A stretch of DNA of 42,815 nucleotides from an uncultured Rhodospirillaceae bacterium. Its GTDB lineage: Bacteria > Pseudomonadota > Alphaproteobacteria > Rhodospirillales > Magnetospirillaceae. Below are positions 1 through 8,289 of this stretch, in pieces. The position numbers and the translations under genes are program-made. The notes under the pieces are model-generated. The model saw only the letters and a program-made list of their open reading frames with translations. It did not search any database and had not been told where the DNA came from. The stretch is taken from contig CALABS010000057.1 in assembly GCA_937887565.1 (NCBI GenBank), positions 1 to 42,815 on the forward strand. The letters are read 5' to 3'. The first letter of the stretch is position 1; every line of letters begins with the position of its first letter.

Positions 1-30
1 TCTTTTTTTAAATTCCTCGCTCCGCGAGGC

Positions 31-54
31 GGCCGGCGGGGCAACCCGCCGGCC
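31..54. other. GC-rich hairpin at left edge of window
   Basis: A perfect 10-bp stem (31-40 with 45-54) closes a GCAA loop. A smaller 6-bp hairpin (15-20 with 24-29) lies just to its left and a T-run sits at 3-9. No gene is visible here. The pair could be the terminator of a gene left of the window, but the T-run is not on the 3' side of either stem on the plus strand, so the role is uncertain. Confidence 0.4.
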
Positions 55-66
55 CGCAAGGAAATA

Positions 67-334
67 GAGGAGGGAGCGTTGGGGGCGCTCCCTCCTCCGT
101 CCAACCCGCCGCGGCACTGGGGTTCGGGGACGGCCGCGACGGGCATGGAGTCGAGGGGGGGCGTTTGGGGGCCACCCCCCCTCGTCGAGAGGCATCCTTC
201 GCGGGCTGGGGTTCGGGGACGACCGCGAAAGAGCCCCTGTCTCGAATAAGCGGCGGCTGGAAGGAAGATGCTTGGGGGACACCTTCCCTCCGGATCCCGA
301 CGCGGCACTGGGGTTCGGGGACGGCCGCGTCGGT
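67..334. repeat. Three tandem double-hairpin units with conserved loops
   Basis: Each unit has two hairpins. Hairpin A has a purine-rich left arm, a pyrimidine-rich right arm and TTGGGGG in its loop (79-85, 165-171, 272-278). Its stems are 67-78/86-97, 153-161/175-183 and 259-267/283-291. Hairpin B has an identical 16-nt core, CTGGGGTTCGGGGACG (117-132, 206-221, 308-323). Its stems are 105-115/133-143, 198-204/223-229 and 296-306/324-334. Stem sequences differ between units but pairing is kept: for example CGCGGC/GCCGCG in units 1 and 3 against TTCGCGG/CCGCGAA in unit 2. Unit spacings of 89 and 102 nt rule out a coding repeat in one frame. The array begins 15 nt past the stop codon of the minus-strand kinase gene, so it would form that gene's 3' untranslated region. 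It fills the only gene-free stretch over 300 nt. Function is unknown; tandem terminators or a family of intergenic repeats are the obvious options. Confidence 0.8.
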
Positions 335-348
335 CTCTGCCGCCCGGA

Positions 349-2094
349 TCAGGCTGCGTTGGCCTCCTGATCCAGTTCCGTATCCTTCGCCTGGCCGACG
401 ACGGTGGGCAGGGTGAACCAGAACGTGGTTCCCTCGCCCGGCACGGATTCGACCCAGATCCGGCCGCCCAGGCGCTCGACCATCCGGCGCACGATGGCGA
501 GGCCCATGCCGGTGCCGGGCTTGTCGTCCACCCCGCGCAGGCGATGGAAAATCTCGAAGATGCGCGCCCAGTGGCGCTGCTCGATGCCGATGCCGTTGTC
601 GCGCACCCCCATCAGCGCGAGGTCTCCCTCGCGGCGGGCGGTCACATGGACGATCGGCTTGCGGTCGCCGGCCCGATAGCGCAGGGCGTTGTCCACCAAC
701 TGGCTGAAGATCTCGGCCAGGCTGTGACGATCGGCGGCCACCTTGGGCAGGACGTCGACCACCAGGGTAGCGCCGCTGGCCTCGATATCCTCGGCCAAAC
801 GCCGGGTCGCCACCGCCATGGCCGCCTCCGCCGGCATCAATTCCTCGACCGGCGGCAGATGGTCGACGGCCACGAATGCCTCGAGGTCCTGGACCAGCTT
901 GCGGACCCGCTGCGCCCCCTCGACGACCTGGGCGACGTAGCCGCGCCCTTCCTCGTCGAGGACGCTTTCGGCATGCTTGGACAGCAGCTGGGCATAGGAG
1001 ACCATCCGGCGCAGCGGCTCTTGGAGGTCATGGGCCGACACCTCGGCGATCCGCTCGAGGTCGGCGACATACCGCCGCAGGCGATTGCGGCTTTCGATCA
1101 GCTCGGCCTTCTTCACCGTGAGGTCGCTGGCGATCGTTTCCTGGCGGCGGACCAGGCTGAACAGCAGCACCACCACGCCCCCCAACAGCACGGTCAGGCC
1201 GCCGCCCACCAGCAGATAGCTGCGCACCGTCTTGAGATGGGGCGCCAGCACGTCCTTTTGCGACCGCGCCACCAATACCGCCAGCGGCAACCCGCTCACC
1301 GCGCGATAGCTGCCGATCCGCTTGACGGTGTCGAGGGGGCCGGCGGCGCTCCACGAGCCCTGCCCGCTGGAGAACACTGCCGCCACCAAATCCTCGGGAA
1401 GCCGGCGTCCGAGAACGGGGCTTGCCGAGGCGCCGGCCCTGACCACGCCATCCCGCCCGCTCACCAGCACGGCGGCGTCAGCGCCGATGTCGAAGGAGGC
1501 GTAGAAATTGCGCAGGTATTCCGGGTCGAGGGAGATCACCAGCACGCCGTCGAATTCGCCGTTCCGCGTCACTAGGCGGCGGGTCAGCTGGATGGACCAC
1601 CGGCCCGAGGCGCGCCCGAGCACCGGCTTGCTGACAAACAGGGAATCGCCGCCCCGCACGTGGACGCGGAAATGCTCGCGATCCGACAGATCGACGCGGG
1701 CGAAATTGGCGACGTTGCTGTCGGCCAGGACGCCGTCGGCGCCGATGCGGGCGATCTGCACCGACACCCGACGCAGGATGGTGGCGTTGGCCACCGAGGC
1801 GTTGAGGTCGAAGGTCTCGGGCGACCGCTCGTATTCGGCCTTCAGATACAGCAGGGTCTGGTCCAGGCCGGCGACGGTGCGCAGGAAATGCTCCTCGAAG
1901 GCGCGGGCCAGATTGGCGGTGTCGCCCTCGGCCATCCGCAGCACGTGGGCGCGTTCGCGGTCCAGATCCCACACGATGGCGCCCCAGACCATGGCGATGA
2001 CCGCGACGCCGAACCACGCCACCGCGCGGCCGGCCCGCGACCGGCTCAGCAGCGACGACGGACGCCCGTCCATGTCCGCGCCCCCCTTGGTCAT
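349..2094 (-). CDS. Membrane sensor histidine kinase (Cache-like sensor, HisKA, HATPase_c)
   Basis: This 581-residue kinase has a first transmembrane helix near residues 25-43 and an extracytoplasmic sensor region of about 245 residues. The sensor resembles the PDC/Cache type found in kinases and diguanylate cyclases. A second transmembrane helix lies at about 292-315, followed by a short coiled coil. The HisKA domain carries the phosphoacceptor His355 in AHDLQEPLR, the variant typical of phytochrome-like kinases. A complete HATPase_c domain ends the protein, with DNGIGI and GTGMGLAI visible. The ATG at 2094 is preceded by GGGGAGG; a second in-frame ATG at 2073 also has a ribosome site, so the start may be 7 residues later. 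It is divergent from the OmpR-type regulator at 2332, its likely partner by proximity only. The ligand is unknown. Confidence 0.88.
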   Translation of the reverse strand: MTKGGADMDGRPSSLLSRSRAGRAVAWFGVAVIAMVWGAIVWDLDRERAHVLRMAEGDTANLARAFEEHFLRTVAGLDQTLLYLKAEYERSPETFDLNASVANATILRRVSVQIARIGADGVLADSNVANFARVDLSDREHFRVHVRGGDSLFVSKPVLGRASGRWSIQLTRRLVTRNGEFDGVLVISLDPEYLRNFYASFDIGADAAVLVSGRDGVVRAGASASPVLGRRLPEDLVAAVFSSGQGSWSAAGPLDTVKRIGSYRAVSGLPLAVLVARSQKDVLAPHLKTVRSYLLVGGGLTVLLGGVVVLLFSLVRRQETIASDLTVKKAELIESRNRLRRYVADLERIAEVSAHDLQEPLRRMVSYAQLLSKHAESVLDEEGRGYVAQVVEGAQRVRKLVQDLEAFVAVDHLPPVEELMPAEAAMAVATRRLAEDIEASGATLVVDVLPKVAADRHSLAEIFSQLVDNALRYRAGDRKPIVHVTARREGDLALMGVRDNGIGIEQRHWARIFEIFHRLRGVDDKPGTGMGLAIVRRMVERLGGRIWVESVPGEGTTFWFTLPTVVGQAKDTELDQEANAA

Positions 2095-2331
2095 GCCCCG
2101 CCCTCCCCGCGGATGCTGGCCGCCGCCACCCCGGCCGGCACGAGCGGCCGAACCGGCACCCATCCCATGGCGGCGGCGGCCGTCCCGGTGTCATTCCCAC
2201 ACAGACTGAGTGGATAAATCTCGGCCACCCTGCACACTCCCCGAAACCTGTCCTCATTTATATCGAGGGTCTTTCAATGGAATTGCGGGTGTGATTGAAT
2301 TCAGCAGCAACACTGCGTAAACAAGTTGTGA
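2095..2331. promoter_or_regulatory. Divergent intergenic region, kinase/response regulator
   Basis: This 237-nt gap separates the start codons of the minus-strand kinase and the plus-strand regulator and must hold both promoters. Bases 2254-2331 are clearly richer in A+T than the flanks, which fits a promoter for the regulator. I found no convincing -35/-10 pair or operator palindrome. Confidence 0.4.
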
Positions 2332-3063
2332 ATGCATGCGAGGGAGAGGACTTTGGCTGCCCAAGCGAAGGCGCATGTTCTGATCGTCGAGGACGAACCG
2401 GTGACGCGGGCGAAACTTGCCGCCCAACTGGTCGGCGAAGGGTTCCAGGTCAGCGAGGCCGCCGACGCCCGCGACATGCGCACCATCGTCTCCAAGACCG
2501 TCCCCGACGTGGTGCTGCTGGATATCAATCTCCCCGACGAAAACGGGCTGATCCTCGCCCGCGACCTGCGCGCCAAGTCGTCGGTCGGCATCATCCTGGT
2601 CACCGCCCGTCAGGACGAGACCGACCGTATCGTCGGTTTGGAGTTGGGCGCCGACGACTACATCACCAAGCCCTTCAACCCGCGCGAACTGGCCGTCAGG
2701 GTGCGCAACCTCATCCGCCGGGTGGCGCCCACCATGGCCGCCGAGCGGTCGGCGACGGGCGTGTTCTCCTTCGCCGGCTGGCGCCTCGACTGCGACGCCC
2801 GCCAGCTGACCTCGCCCGACGGCGAGGCGGTGCGGTTGACCCGGGGTGAATTCGACGTGCTGGCTGCGCTGGCCCGCAATGCCGGTCGCGCGCTGACCCG
2901 CGACCAGTTGCTCGACCTCACCCAGCATGACGGCGACGCGGTGATCGATCGCACCATCGACGTCCTGGTCGGCCGCCTGCGCCGCAAGATCGAGACCGAC
3001 CCCAAGCGCCCCGCCATCATCATGACGGTGCACGGAATCGGCTATCGGCTGGTTGCCGTCTGA
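2332..3063 (+). CDS. OmpR/PhoB-family response regulator
   Basis: The protein is a two-domain DNA-binding response regulator. The N-terminal receiver shows the acidic pair in LIVEDE, the phosphoacceptor Asp in VVLLDINLPDENG, the Thr in LVTARQ and the Lys in YITKPF. The C-terminal winged helix is of the OmpR type, ending in HGIGYRLVAV. The receiver is closest in feel to TorR-like regulators (IVGLELGADDYITKPFNPREL). ATG 2332 has no visible ribosome site. An in-frame TTG at 2353 follows AGGGAGAGGA directly and gives a conventional receiver start, so the true protein may be 7 residues shorter. It likely controls transcription in response to one of the nearby kinases. It ends only 3 nt from the stop codon of the convergent hybrid kinase. 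Confidence 0.9.
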   Translation: MHARERTLAAQAKAHVLIVEDEPVTRAKLAAQLVGEGFQVSEAADARDMRTIVSKTVPDVVLLDINLPDENGLILARDLRAKSSVGIILVTARQDETDRIVGLELGADDYITKPFNPRELAVRVRNLIRRVAPTMAAERSATGVFSFAGWRLDCDARQLTSPDGEAVRLTRGEFDVLAALARNAGRALTRDQLLDLTQHDGDAVIDRTIDVLVGRLRRKIETDPKRPAIIMTVHGIGYRLVAV

Positions 3064-3066
3064 GGG

Positions 3067-4971
3067 TCAGATCACCACGTCGGCAAGGGCACGGACCGAG
3101 CTGTCCCACAGGCGCGGCAGGGCGTCGGCGAGGGCGGCGGCCTCGGCCTCGCCCCGGCGCGCCGCCGTCTCGATCATGCGGCAGCGATCCGCCAGGGCGG
3201 CCAGATGCAGGCTGGCGGCGGCGCTGGCCATGCGGTGCGCCACCGGCGCCAACGCGGCCAGATCGCCGGCGGCGGCGAGATCGACGGCCATCCTCAGATC
3301 CTCGGACGAACTGCGGCGGAACAGGTCGACGAAGCCGGCCATCCGCTCGCGGCCGAGATCCTTGAGATCGGCCAGCAGGTCGGTCAGGGCCAGCAGTTCC
3401 CGGCCATCCTCGCCCCCCCTCCAGGCGGGGACCGAGGGTTCGGCAAGCAGCCGCGCCACCTCCTCGACCCGGAACGGCTTGGCGAGACAGCCGGCGATTC
3501 CCGCCTCCCGCCAGGCGCGGTCGTCCTGCTCGGAGGGATTGGCGGTCAACAGGTAGGTCGGCATGGACGGGGCGCCGGCACCCATCCGCCTAAGGCGCCG
3601 CGCGGTCTCGATGCCGTCCATTTCGGGCATGTGCATGTCCAGCAGCACCAGGTCGAAGCCGCCACCCGTCCGCTCCATGGCATCGATGGCGGCCGCCCCG
3701 CTCTCGACCGCGGTGACGCTGTGACCGTGCCGTTCGAGCAGGCCCGAGGCGACCTCGAGGTTGACGCGGTTGTCGTCCACCAGCAGCACCCGCGCCGGCG
3801 GCACGTCGGACGGCACCGGTTCTGGCGCCGCCGCCTCGGCGGCCACCGGCATGGGCAGCGAGAACCAGAAGGTGCTGCCCTCGCCCGAGCGGCTTTCAAA
3901 GCCGATGTCGCCGCCCATCAGGGTGACCAGGCGCTTGCAGATGGCCAGGCCCAGGCCGGCGCCGCCGAACCGCCGGGTGATCGAATCGTCGCCCTGGCTG
4001 AATTCGGTGAACAGGTCGGCGCGGGCGGCGTCGGGAATGCCGATGCCGGTGTCGGTGACCAGGAACCGCAGATCGACGGTCCCGTCGGCACGTTCGCCGT
4101 CCGAGACCACCTGCACCAGCACCCCGCCGGTCTCGGTGAACTTGATGGCGTTGCCCACGAGGTTGAGCAAGACCTGCCGCAGCCGCAGCGGATCGCCAAC
4201 GACGTGACGCGGCACGTCGGCGCCGAAGCGGTTGCCCAGCGTCAGCCCCTTGTCGGCGGCGCGCGGCGCCAGCATCAGCCGCAACTCCTCGACCGTGTCG
4301 ATGAGATCGAAGGACAGAGTGGACAAGGTCAGCCCCTCGGCCTCCAGGCGCGAGAAGTCGAGGATGTCGTTGACCAGCCCCAGCAGCAGTTCACCGGAAC
4401 TGGCCACCGTTTCGGCGAAGGTGCGCTGGCGGACGTCGAGATTGCTCTCGAGCAGCAGGCGGGTCATGCCCAGGATGCCGTTGAGCGGCGTGCGGATTTC
4501 GTGGCCGACGGTCGCCAGGAAGACAGACTTGGCGCGGGCGGCCGCCTCGGCGCGGTCGCGGGCCTCCTTCAGGGCGCGCTCGGCCGCCTTGCGCTCGATG
4601 GCGTAGCGGATCATGCGCATCAGCATGGGGGCGTCGCCGCGCCCCTTCACCAGATAGTCCTGGGCTCCCTGCTTGAGGGCATCCAGGGCCAGGCGGTCGT
4701 CGTCGTTGCCGGTCAGCACCAGGATGGGCACATCCGGGGCCGCCGCCGTCAGCGCCTTCAGCGTCGCCAGGCCGGTGGAATCCGGCAGCGACAGATCGGC
4801 CAGCACCACCTCGCAGGCGCCAGCCCCCAGATGCGCGACCGCCGCCGCCAGTCGATGGACAAGGGTCACCGCGAACGGCTCGCCGGGGAGACGGCGCAGC
4901 ATGGTCTGGACCAGCCGCGCGTCGGCCGGGTCATCCTCGAGCAGCAGCAGGCGGATGGTGTCGCCCGTCAT
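3067..4971 (-). CDS. Hybrid histidine kinase: REC-HisKA-HATPase-REC-Hpt
   Basis: This soluble 634-residue phosphorelay protein has no membrane segment. Domains in order are: an N-terminal receiver with Asp59 in VVLADLSLPD; a coiled-coil linker at about 125-148; HisKA with His157 in VGHEIRTPLNG; HATPase_c with Asn274 in the N box and Asp307 in VTDTGIGI; a second receiver with Asp445 in LVLLDMHMPE and Lys498; and a C-terminal Hpt domain with His579 in VAHRMASAA. All phosphotransfer residues of a four-step relay are present. The start ATG at 4971 lies 2 nt after the stop of the single-domain receiver, and both follow the kinase at 7617, so the three are probably one operon. The leading receiver suggests this kinase is switched by phosphotransfer from another protein rather than by its own ligand domain. 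The output regulator is not identified. Confidence 0.92.
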   Translation of the reverse strand: MTGDTIRLLLLEDDPADARLVQTMLRRLPGEPFAVTLVHRLAAAVAHLGAGACEVVLADLSLPDSTGLATLKALTAAAPDVPILVLTGNDDDRLALDALKQGAQDYLVKGRGDAPMLMRMIRYAIERKAAERALKEARDRAEAAARAKSVFLATVGHEIRTPLNGILGMTRLLLESNLDVRQRTFAETVASSGELLLGLVNDILDFSRLEAEGLTLSTLSFDLIDTVEELRLMLAPRAADKGLTLGNRFGADVPRHVVGDPLRLRQVLLNLVGNAIKFTETGGVLVQVVSDGERADGTVDLRFLVTDTGIGIPDAARADLFTEFSQGDDSITRRFGGAGLGLAICKRLVTLMGGDIGFESRSGEGSTFWFSLPMPVAAEAAAPEPVPSDVPPARVLLVDDNRVNLEVASGLLERHGHSVTAVESGAAAIDAMERTGGGFDLVLLDMHMPEMDGIETARRLRRMGAGAPSMPTYLLTANPSEQDDRAWREAGIAGCLAKPFRVEEVARLLAEPSVPAWRGGEDGRELLALTDLLADLKDLGRERMAGFVDLFRRSSSEDLRMAVDLAAAGDLAALAPVAHRMASAAASLHLAALADRCRMIETAARRGEAEAAALADALPRLWDSSVRALADVVI

Positions 4972-4973
4972 GG

Positions 4974-5414
4974 TCAGCGGGGCAACTGGGCCACCTCGAA
5001 CCAATAGTTCTCGATGGAATGGATGGCACGGGTGAAATCCTCGACGTCCATGGGCTTGGAGACGAAGCTGTTGGCGCCGGCCTGATAGGCCCGCAGGACG
5101 TCGCGCTCGGCCTCCGAGGTGGACAGCACCACCACCGGGATCTTGCGCAGATCGGTATCGGATTTCACTTCCTCGAGAATCTCGTGCCCCGACCGGCCCG
5201 GCAGGTTGAGGTCCAGCAGCATGATGTCGGGGCGGGGCGCCTGGGCGAAGTCGCCGCCGGCACGGCGCAGGAAGGCCATGGCCTCGTCGCCATCCTTGAC
5301 GTGATGGATGGTCACATGGTGCGGCCCCTTGCGCACCGCGATCCGGACCAGCCCCGCGTCACCCGGGTCGTCCTCCACAAGCAGGATATCGAAGCTGGTC
5401 TTGGGTGGTCTCAC
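4974..5414 (-). CDS. Single-domain response regulator (Rcp1-type receiver)
   Basis: A stand-alone receiver of 146 residues with no output domain. It has the acidic pair in LLVEDDPGD, the phosphoacceptor Asp in IMLLDLNLPGRSG, the Ser in VVLSTSEAE and the Lys in FVSKPMD. The LNLPGRSGHEILEE pattern is typical of Rcp1-like partners of phytochrome-type kinases, and a kinase of that type lies 79 nt upstream. GTG at 5414 is preferred because AAGGA lies 9 nt before it; an alternative GTG at 5432 lacks a site. It probably shuttles phosphate between the kinase at 5494-7617 and the hybrid kinase that follows, which is an inference from operon order. Confidence 0.88.
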   Translation of the reverse strand: MRPPKTSFDILLVEDDPGDAGLVRIAVRKGPHHVTIHHVKDGDEAMAFLRRAGGDFAQAPRPDIMLLDLNLPGRSGHEILEEVKSDTDLRKIPVVVLSTSEAERDVLRAYQAGANSFVSKPMDVEDFTRAIHSIENYWFEVAQLPR

Positions 5415-5493
5415 GTTATCCCATCCTTGCACCGAACCCCGCCAGAGCCTCCATCAAAGTGGTCGGTCGGACAAGCTGAATTTTCACGACATC

Positions 5494-7617
5494 TCATGGC
5501 GACGATCCCGCCTCGGAACTGCGCCGCATCTTCGGCCAGGTGAAATGGAAGGTCGTGCCCTCGCCGGCCCGCGTCTCTATCCAGATGCGCCCACCCTGGC
5601 GCTCGACCACCTTCTTGCAGATGGCCAGGCCGATGCCGGTTCCTTCGTATTCGTCGCGCGCATGCAGGCGCTGGAAGATGCCGAACACCCGGTCGGCGTG
5701 CTCGGGCGGGATGCCGATGCCGTTGTCGCGGACCCAGAAATGCCACCCGCCCCCCTCGTCGAGACAGCCGATGGTCACATGCGACCGGCGCTCGGGCGAG
5801 CGGTACTTGACCGCGTTGCCGACCAGATTCTGGAACAGGCGCGTCATCTCGCCGGCATCCCCAAGCACCACCGGCATGCGGTCGGGATGCTCGACGGCGG
5901 CGCGGGCCTCGTCGATCTCCACCTGCAGGTCCATCAGCGCCAGGTCGAGGGCGCGCCCGGTGTCGACGGGACCGTCGCGGCTGGTGCGGCCGACGCGCGA
6001 ATAGGCCAGCAGGTCGGTGATCAGCAGGTCCATGCGCCGCACGCCGTCACGGATGAAGTCCATGAACTCGCGGGTCTCGGGGTCGAGCTTGTCCTCGATC
6101 GCTTCCTCGATCAGGGTGACGTAGCTGCCGACGACCCTGAGCGGCTGGCGCAGGTCATGCGAGGCGACATAGGCGAACTGCTCCAACTCCTCGTTGGACC
6201 GCCGCAATTCGCTGACCAGGGCGTCGAGCTTCTCCTCCATGTGCTTGCGGTCGGTGATGTCCTGGAGCGTCAGGTCGACGCGGACGACGTGGCCGTCGTC
6301 GCCCGGCGAGGCCTGCGCCCGCAACTGGGCGAAGCGCTCGACCCCGTCGGCGCGCACGATCCGGAAGTCCTCGGTCAGGCGTGCCGCGACCCCCGACATC
6401 ACGCCGTCCAGGGCGGCCGACAGACGGGTCCGGTCGTCGGGATGGACGCGGTCGAAGAAGGCGCTCTCGCCCGGCTGGGTATCGGCGGGGTCGAGGGCCA
6501 GCACCGCGTGGAACTGATCGGACCAGACCTGGCGGCCGGAACCCAGGTCCCACACCGCGCTGCCCACCTGGGCCACCCTTTCGGCGTTGGACAGCACCGT
6601 CTGGCTATGGCGCTCAAGGTCTTTGTAGGCTCGGTTCAGGCGCTCCACCATGCCGGCGAAGGCCTCGCCCAGCCGGGCGATCTCATCGTCACCCATGACC
6701 CGGAAGGCGCCGGGGGCGTCGCGTCCGAAGGCGTATCCCGAGGCGGCGGCCGACAACTGGCGCACGGTGGCGGTCAGGCGCTGGCCGAGAACGGCGCTGA
6801 CCAGGATCACCAGCAGCGTGGTTCCCAGACCGATGGCGACGAAGGCGCTGGTCAGGCGGGCCAGGGGAATATCCAACATGTCGGCCTCGGCACCGACCAG
6901 CACCGACAGCCGGATGCCGCCCAGGATGTCGGGAAGCCGGACGTCCGCCTCCGAGGCAAGCGGCAACCCGGCCTTGCGGTTCCGCCGACCCAGGTCGACC
7001 GAATAGACGGCGCCGTGGTCGCGGAGGATCAATTCGCCGCCGCCGCTCGGCGCGGCGGCGCGGCGGCCGAGATCGGCAAGCGCGATCCGATAGACCAAGG
7101 CCCCCGGGGCGGCTCCGGGTCCGGCACCGGCCACCGGTTCCGCCACGGTGAGGACCGGCCCGCCGCGCTCGACGCCGACGCGGGTCCGGGCGCGGCCGGT
7201 GGCGACGGCTTCCTCGACCCAGTGGTCGGCGCCCACCGCCGCGTCCCCGGCCGCCACCAGCGGCCGCCCCTTGACGTCGCACAGGGCGACGGAGATCGGC
7301 AGGCGGTTGACCTCGGCGAAATTGCGCAGCAGCGGCTTCAGGTAGAGCTCGCGGGCTCCGCCGTCGGCAAGGCCGTCGGCCACCACCGGGTTGGCGGCCA
7401 ACGTCCGGAAATTGGCGGTGACACCGTCCAGGAGGTCGGCGATCTTCTCGGCACGCATGCCGGCCTCGGCTTGCAGCAGGGAACTGGCCTGGCCGCGGAT
7501 CAAGGACGACATCACCACGTAGGCGGCGGACCCCGTGACCAGCACGACGAACAGCGTCAGCGCCGAAGCGCCGACCGCCACCTTGTAGGACAGGCGAGTT
7601 GTGATCAGCCGGACCAC
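5494..7617 (-). CDS. Membrane histidine kinase with HAMP and PAS domains
   Basis: This 707-residue kinase starts with a transmembrane helix at about 13-36, an extracytoplasmic region to about 250 and a second helix at about 254-277. A HAMP-like linker follows to about 335. A PAS domain with a PAC tail lies near 350-458 (LTLQDITDRKHMEEKL). Next comes a coiled coil, HisKA with His487 in ASHDLRQPLR, and HATPase_c with DNGIGI and GTGIGLAI. The HisKA variant is that of phytochrome-like kinases, but there is no GAF or PHY domain, so it is not a photoreceptor by sequence. The GTG start at 7617 has AAGGGGG upstream. It heads the probable three-gene relay operon running down to 3067. The signal is unknown. 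Confidence 0.9.
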   Translation of the reverse strand: MVRLITTRLSYKVAVGASALTLFVVLVTGSAAYVVMSSLIRGQASSLLQAEAGMRAEKIADLLDGVTANFRTLAANPVVADGLADGGARELYLKPLLRNFAEVNRLPISVALCDVKGRPLVAAGDAAVGADHWVEEAVATGRARTRVGVERGGPVLTVAEPVAGAGPGAAPGALVYRIALADLGRRAAAPSGGGELILRDHGAVYSVDLGRRNRKAGLPLASEADVRLPDILGGIRLSVLVGAEADMLDIPLARLTSAFVAIGLGTTLLVILVSAVLGQRLTATVRQLSAAASGYAFGRDAPGAFRVMGDDEIARLGEAFAGMVERLNRAYKDLERHSQTVLSNAERVAQVGSAVWDLGSGRQVWSDQFHAVLALDPADTQPGESAFFDRVHPDDRTRLSAALDGVMSGVAARLTEDFRIVRADGVERFAQLRAQASPGDDGHVVRVDLTLQDITDRKHMEEKLDALVSELRRSNEELEQFAYVASHDLRQPLRVVGSYVTLIEEAIEDKLDPETREFMDFIRDGVRRMDLLITDLLAYSRVGRTSRDGPVDTGRALDLALMDLQVEIDEARAAVEHPDRMPVVLGDAGEMTRLFQNLVGNAVKYRSPERRSHVTIGCLDEGGGWHFWVRDNGIGIPPEHADRVFGIFQRLHARDEYEGTGIGLAICKKVVERQGGRIWIETRAGEGTTFHFTWPKMRRSSEAGSSP

Positions 7618-7713
7618 GCGGCCCCCTTCGCGTCAGCCACCGCCCGACCATACGGCGCGGCGGCGGCAGCGGCAAGGGCTGGCGTCGGCCGGCCGGCCGG
7701 GGTATGACGGGCC

Positions 7714-8160
7714 ATGAGCCGCGAATATCCCCGCCATCCCCTGCCCGGCGTCCTGGCCGTGGTGGTCCGCGACGGCCGCGTGCTGCTGGTGCGGCGCGGA
7801 CGCCAGCCCAATCTGGGGCTGTGGGGGTTGCCGGGCGGCCTGATGGAGGCCGGCGAGACCATCGCCGAGGCCGCCTTGCGGGAACTGCGCGAGGAGACCG
7901 GCGTCACCGCCGAGGCCGGGCCGGTGCTCGACGTGCTCGACGCCCTGACCCGCGACGGCGAGGGGCGCGCCCGCCACCACTACCTGCTGGTCGCGGTGAT
8001 GTGCCGCTGGCTGGCCGGCGACGGCGAGGCCGGCGACGACGCCGCCGCGACGGGATGGTTCGCGCCCGCCGCCCTGGACAGCATCCCCTGCGTCCCCGAT
8101 CTCGCCCGGGTGGTCGCCGCCGCCATGGCCCATCCGTTCCTCGCCGGGACGTCGCCATGA
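7714..8160 (+). CDS. Nudix hydrolase
   Basis: A 148-residue enzyme with a complete Nudix box at residues 42-64: Gly42, Glu48 and then RELREETGV with the Mg-binding glutamates. Members cleave nucleoside diphosphates linked to another moiety. The surrounding LVRRGRQPNLGLWGLPGG resembles ADP-ribose pyrophosphatase and MutT-like groups, but the substrate cannot be set from sequence. It is divergent from the kinase operon, with 96 nt between start codons. Nothing follows it closely on the same strand except the small gene at 8290, which has its own promoter-like sequence. Confidence 0.88.
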   Translation: MSREYPRHPLPGVLAVVVRDGRVLLVRRGRQPNLGLWGLPGGLMEAGETIAEAALRELREETGVTAEAGPVLDVLDALTRDGEGRARHHYLLVAVMCRWLAGDGEAGDDAAATGWFAPAALDSIPCVPDLARVVAAAMAHPFLAGTSP

Positions 8161-8233
8161 CCCGAAGGGGCATCACCGGGCCGGGACAGGCTGCTACCGA
8201 GGTATAAGATACATTCTCTCCACGCCTTTCAGA

Positions 8234-8262
8234 TTGACTCGCGGCAAAACCCGAGTAAATTA
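8234..8262 (+). promoter_or_regulatory. Sigma-70-like promoter for small gene at 8290
   Basis: TTGACT (8234-8239) and AAATTA (8257-8262) are separated by 17 nt, placing a transcript start near 8269 and a leader of about 20 nt. The -35 box is mirrored by AGTCAA at 8262-8267, and ACTCG/CGAGT (8237-8241/8252-8256) are nested inside. The promoter is therefore overlaid by an inverted repeat that could be an operator. Confidence 0.5.
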
Positions 8263-8289
8263 GTCAACAACAGCCTGGGGAGATGGGCG

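Noticed and set aside
67..334. Integron attC-like sites
   Set aside because: No gene cassettes lie between units, no integrase is present and no core-site consensus is visible.
1..348. CRISPR array in the repeat tract
   Set aside because: Only three units, the repeats have variable stems, there are no unique spacers of constant length and no cas genes nearby.
165..416. Small plus-strand protein across the hairpin array
   Set aside because: The repeat spacings (89 and 102 nt) fall in different frames, and the RNA-like stem covariation explains the repeats better than coding.
268..1575. Long open frame on the plus strand opposite the first kinase
   Set aside because: It is rich in His, Gln, Gly and Asp, typical of the antisense of GC-rich coding DNA, and the minus strand encodes a full-length kinase.
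3205..5007. 600-codon plus-strand frame across the hybrid kinase
   Set aside because: Same antisense signature; the minus strand shows five recognisable phosphorelay domains.
5494..7617. Bacteriophytochrome photoreceptor
   Set aside because: Only the HisKA type is phytochrome-like; there is no GAF/PHY module or chromophore-binding cysteine, and the protein has membrane helices.
5308..7707. 799-codon plus-strand frame opposite the HAMP-PAS kinase
   Set aside because: Low-complexity composition and no motif; the kinase on the other strand has all catalytic boxes.
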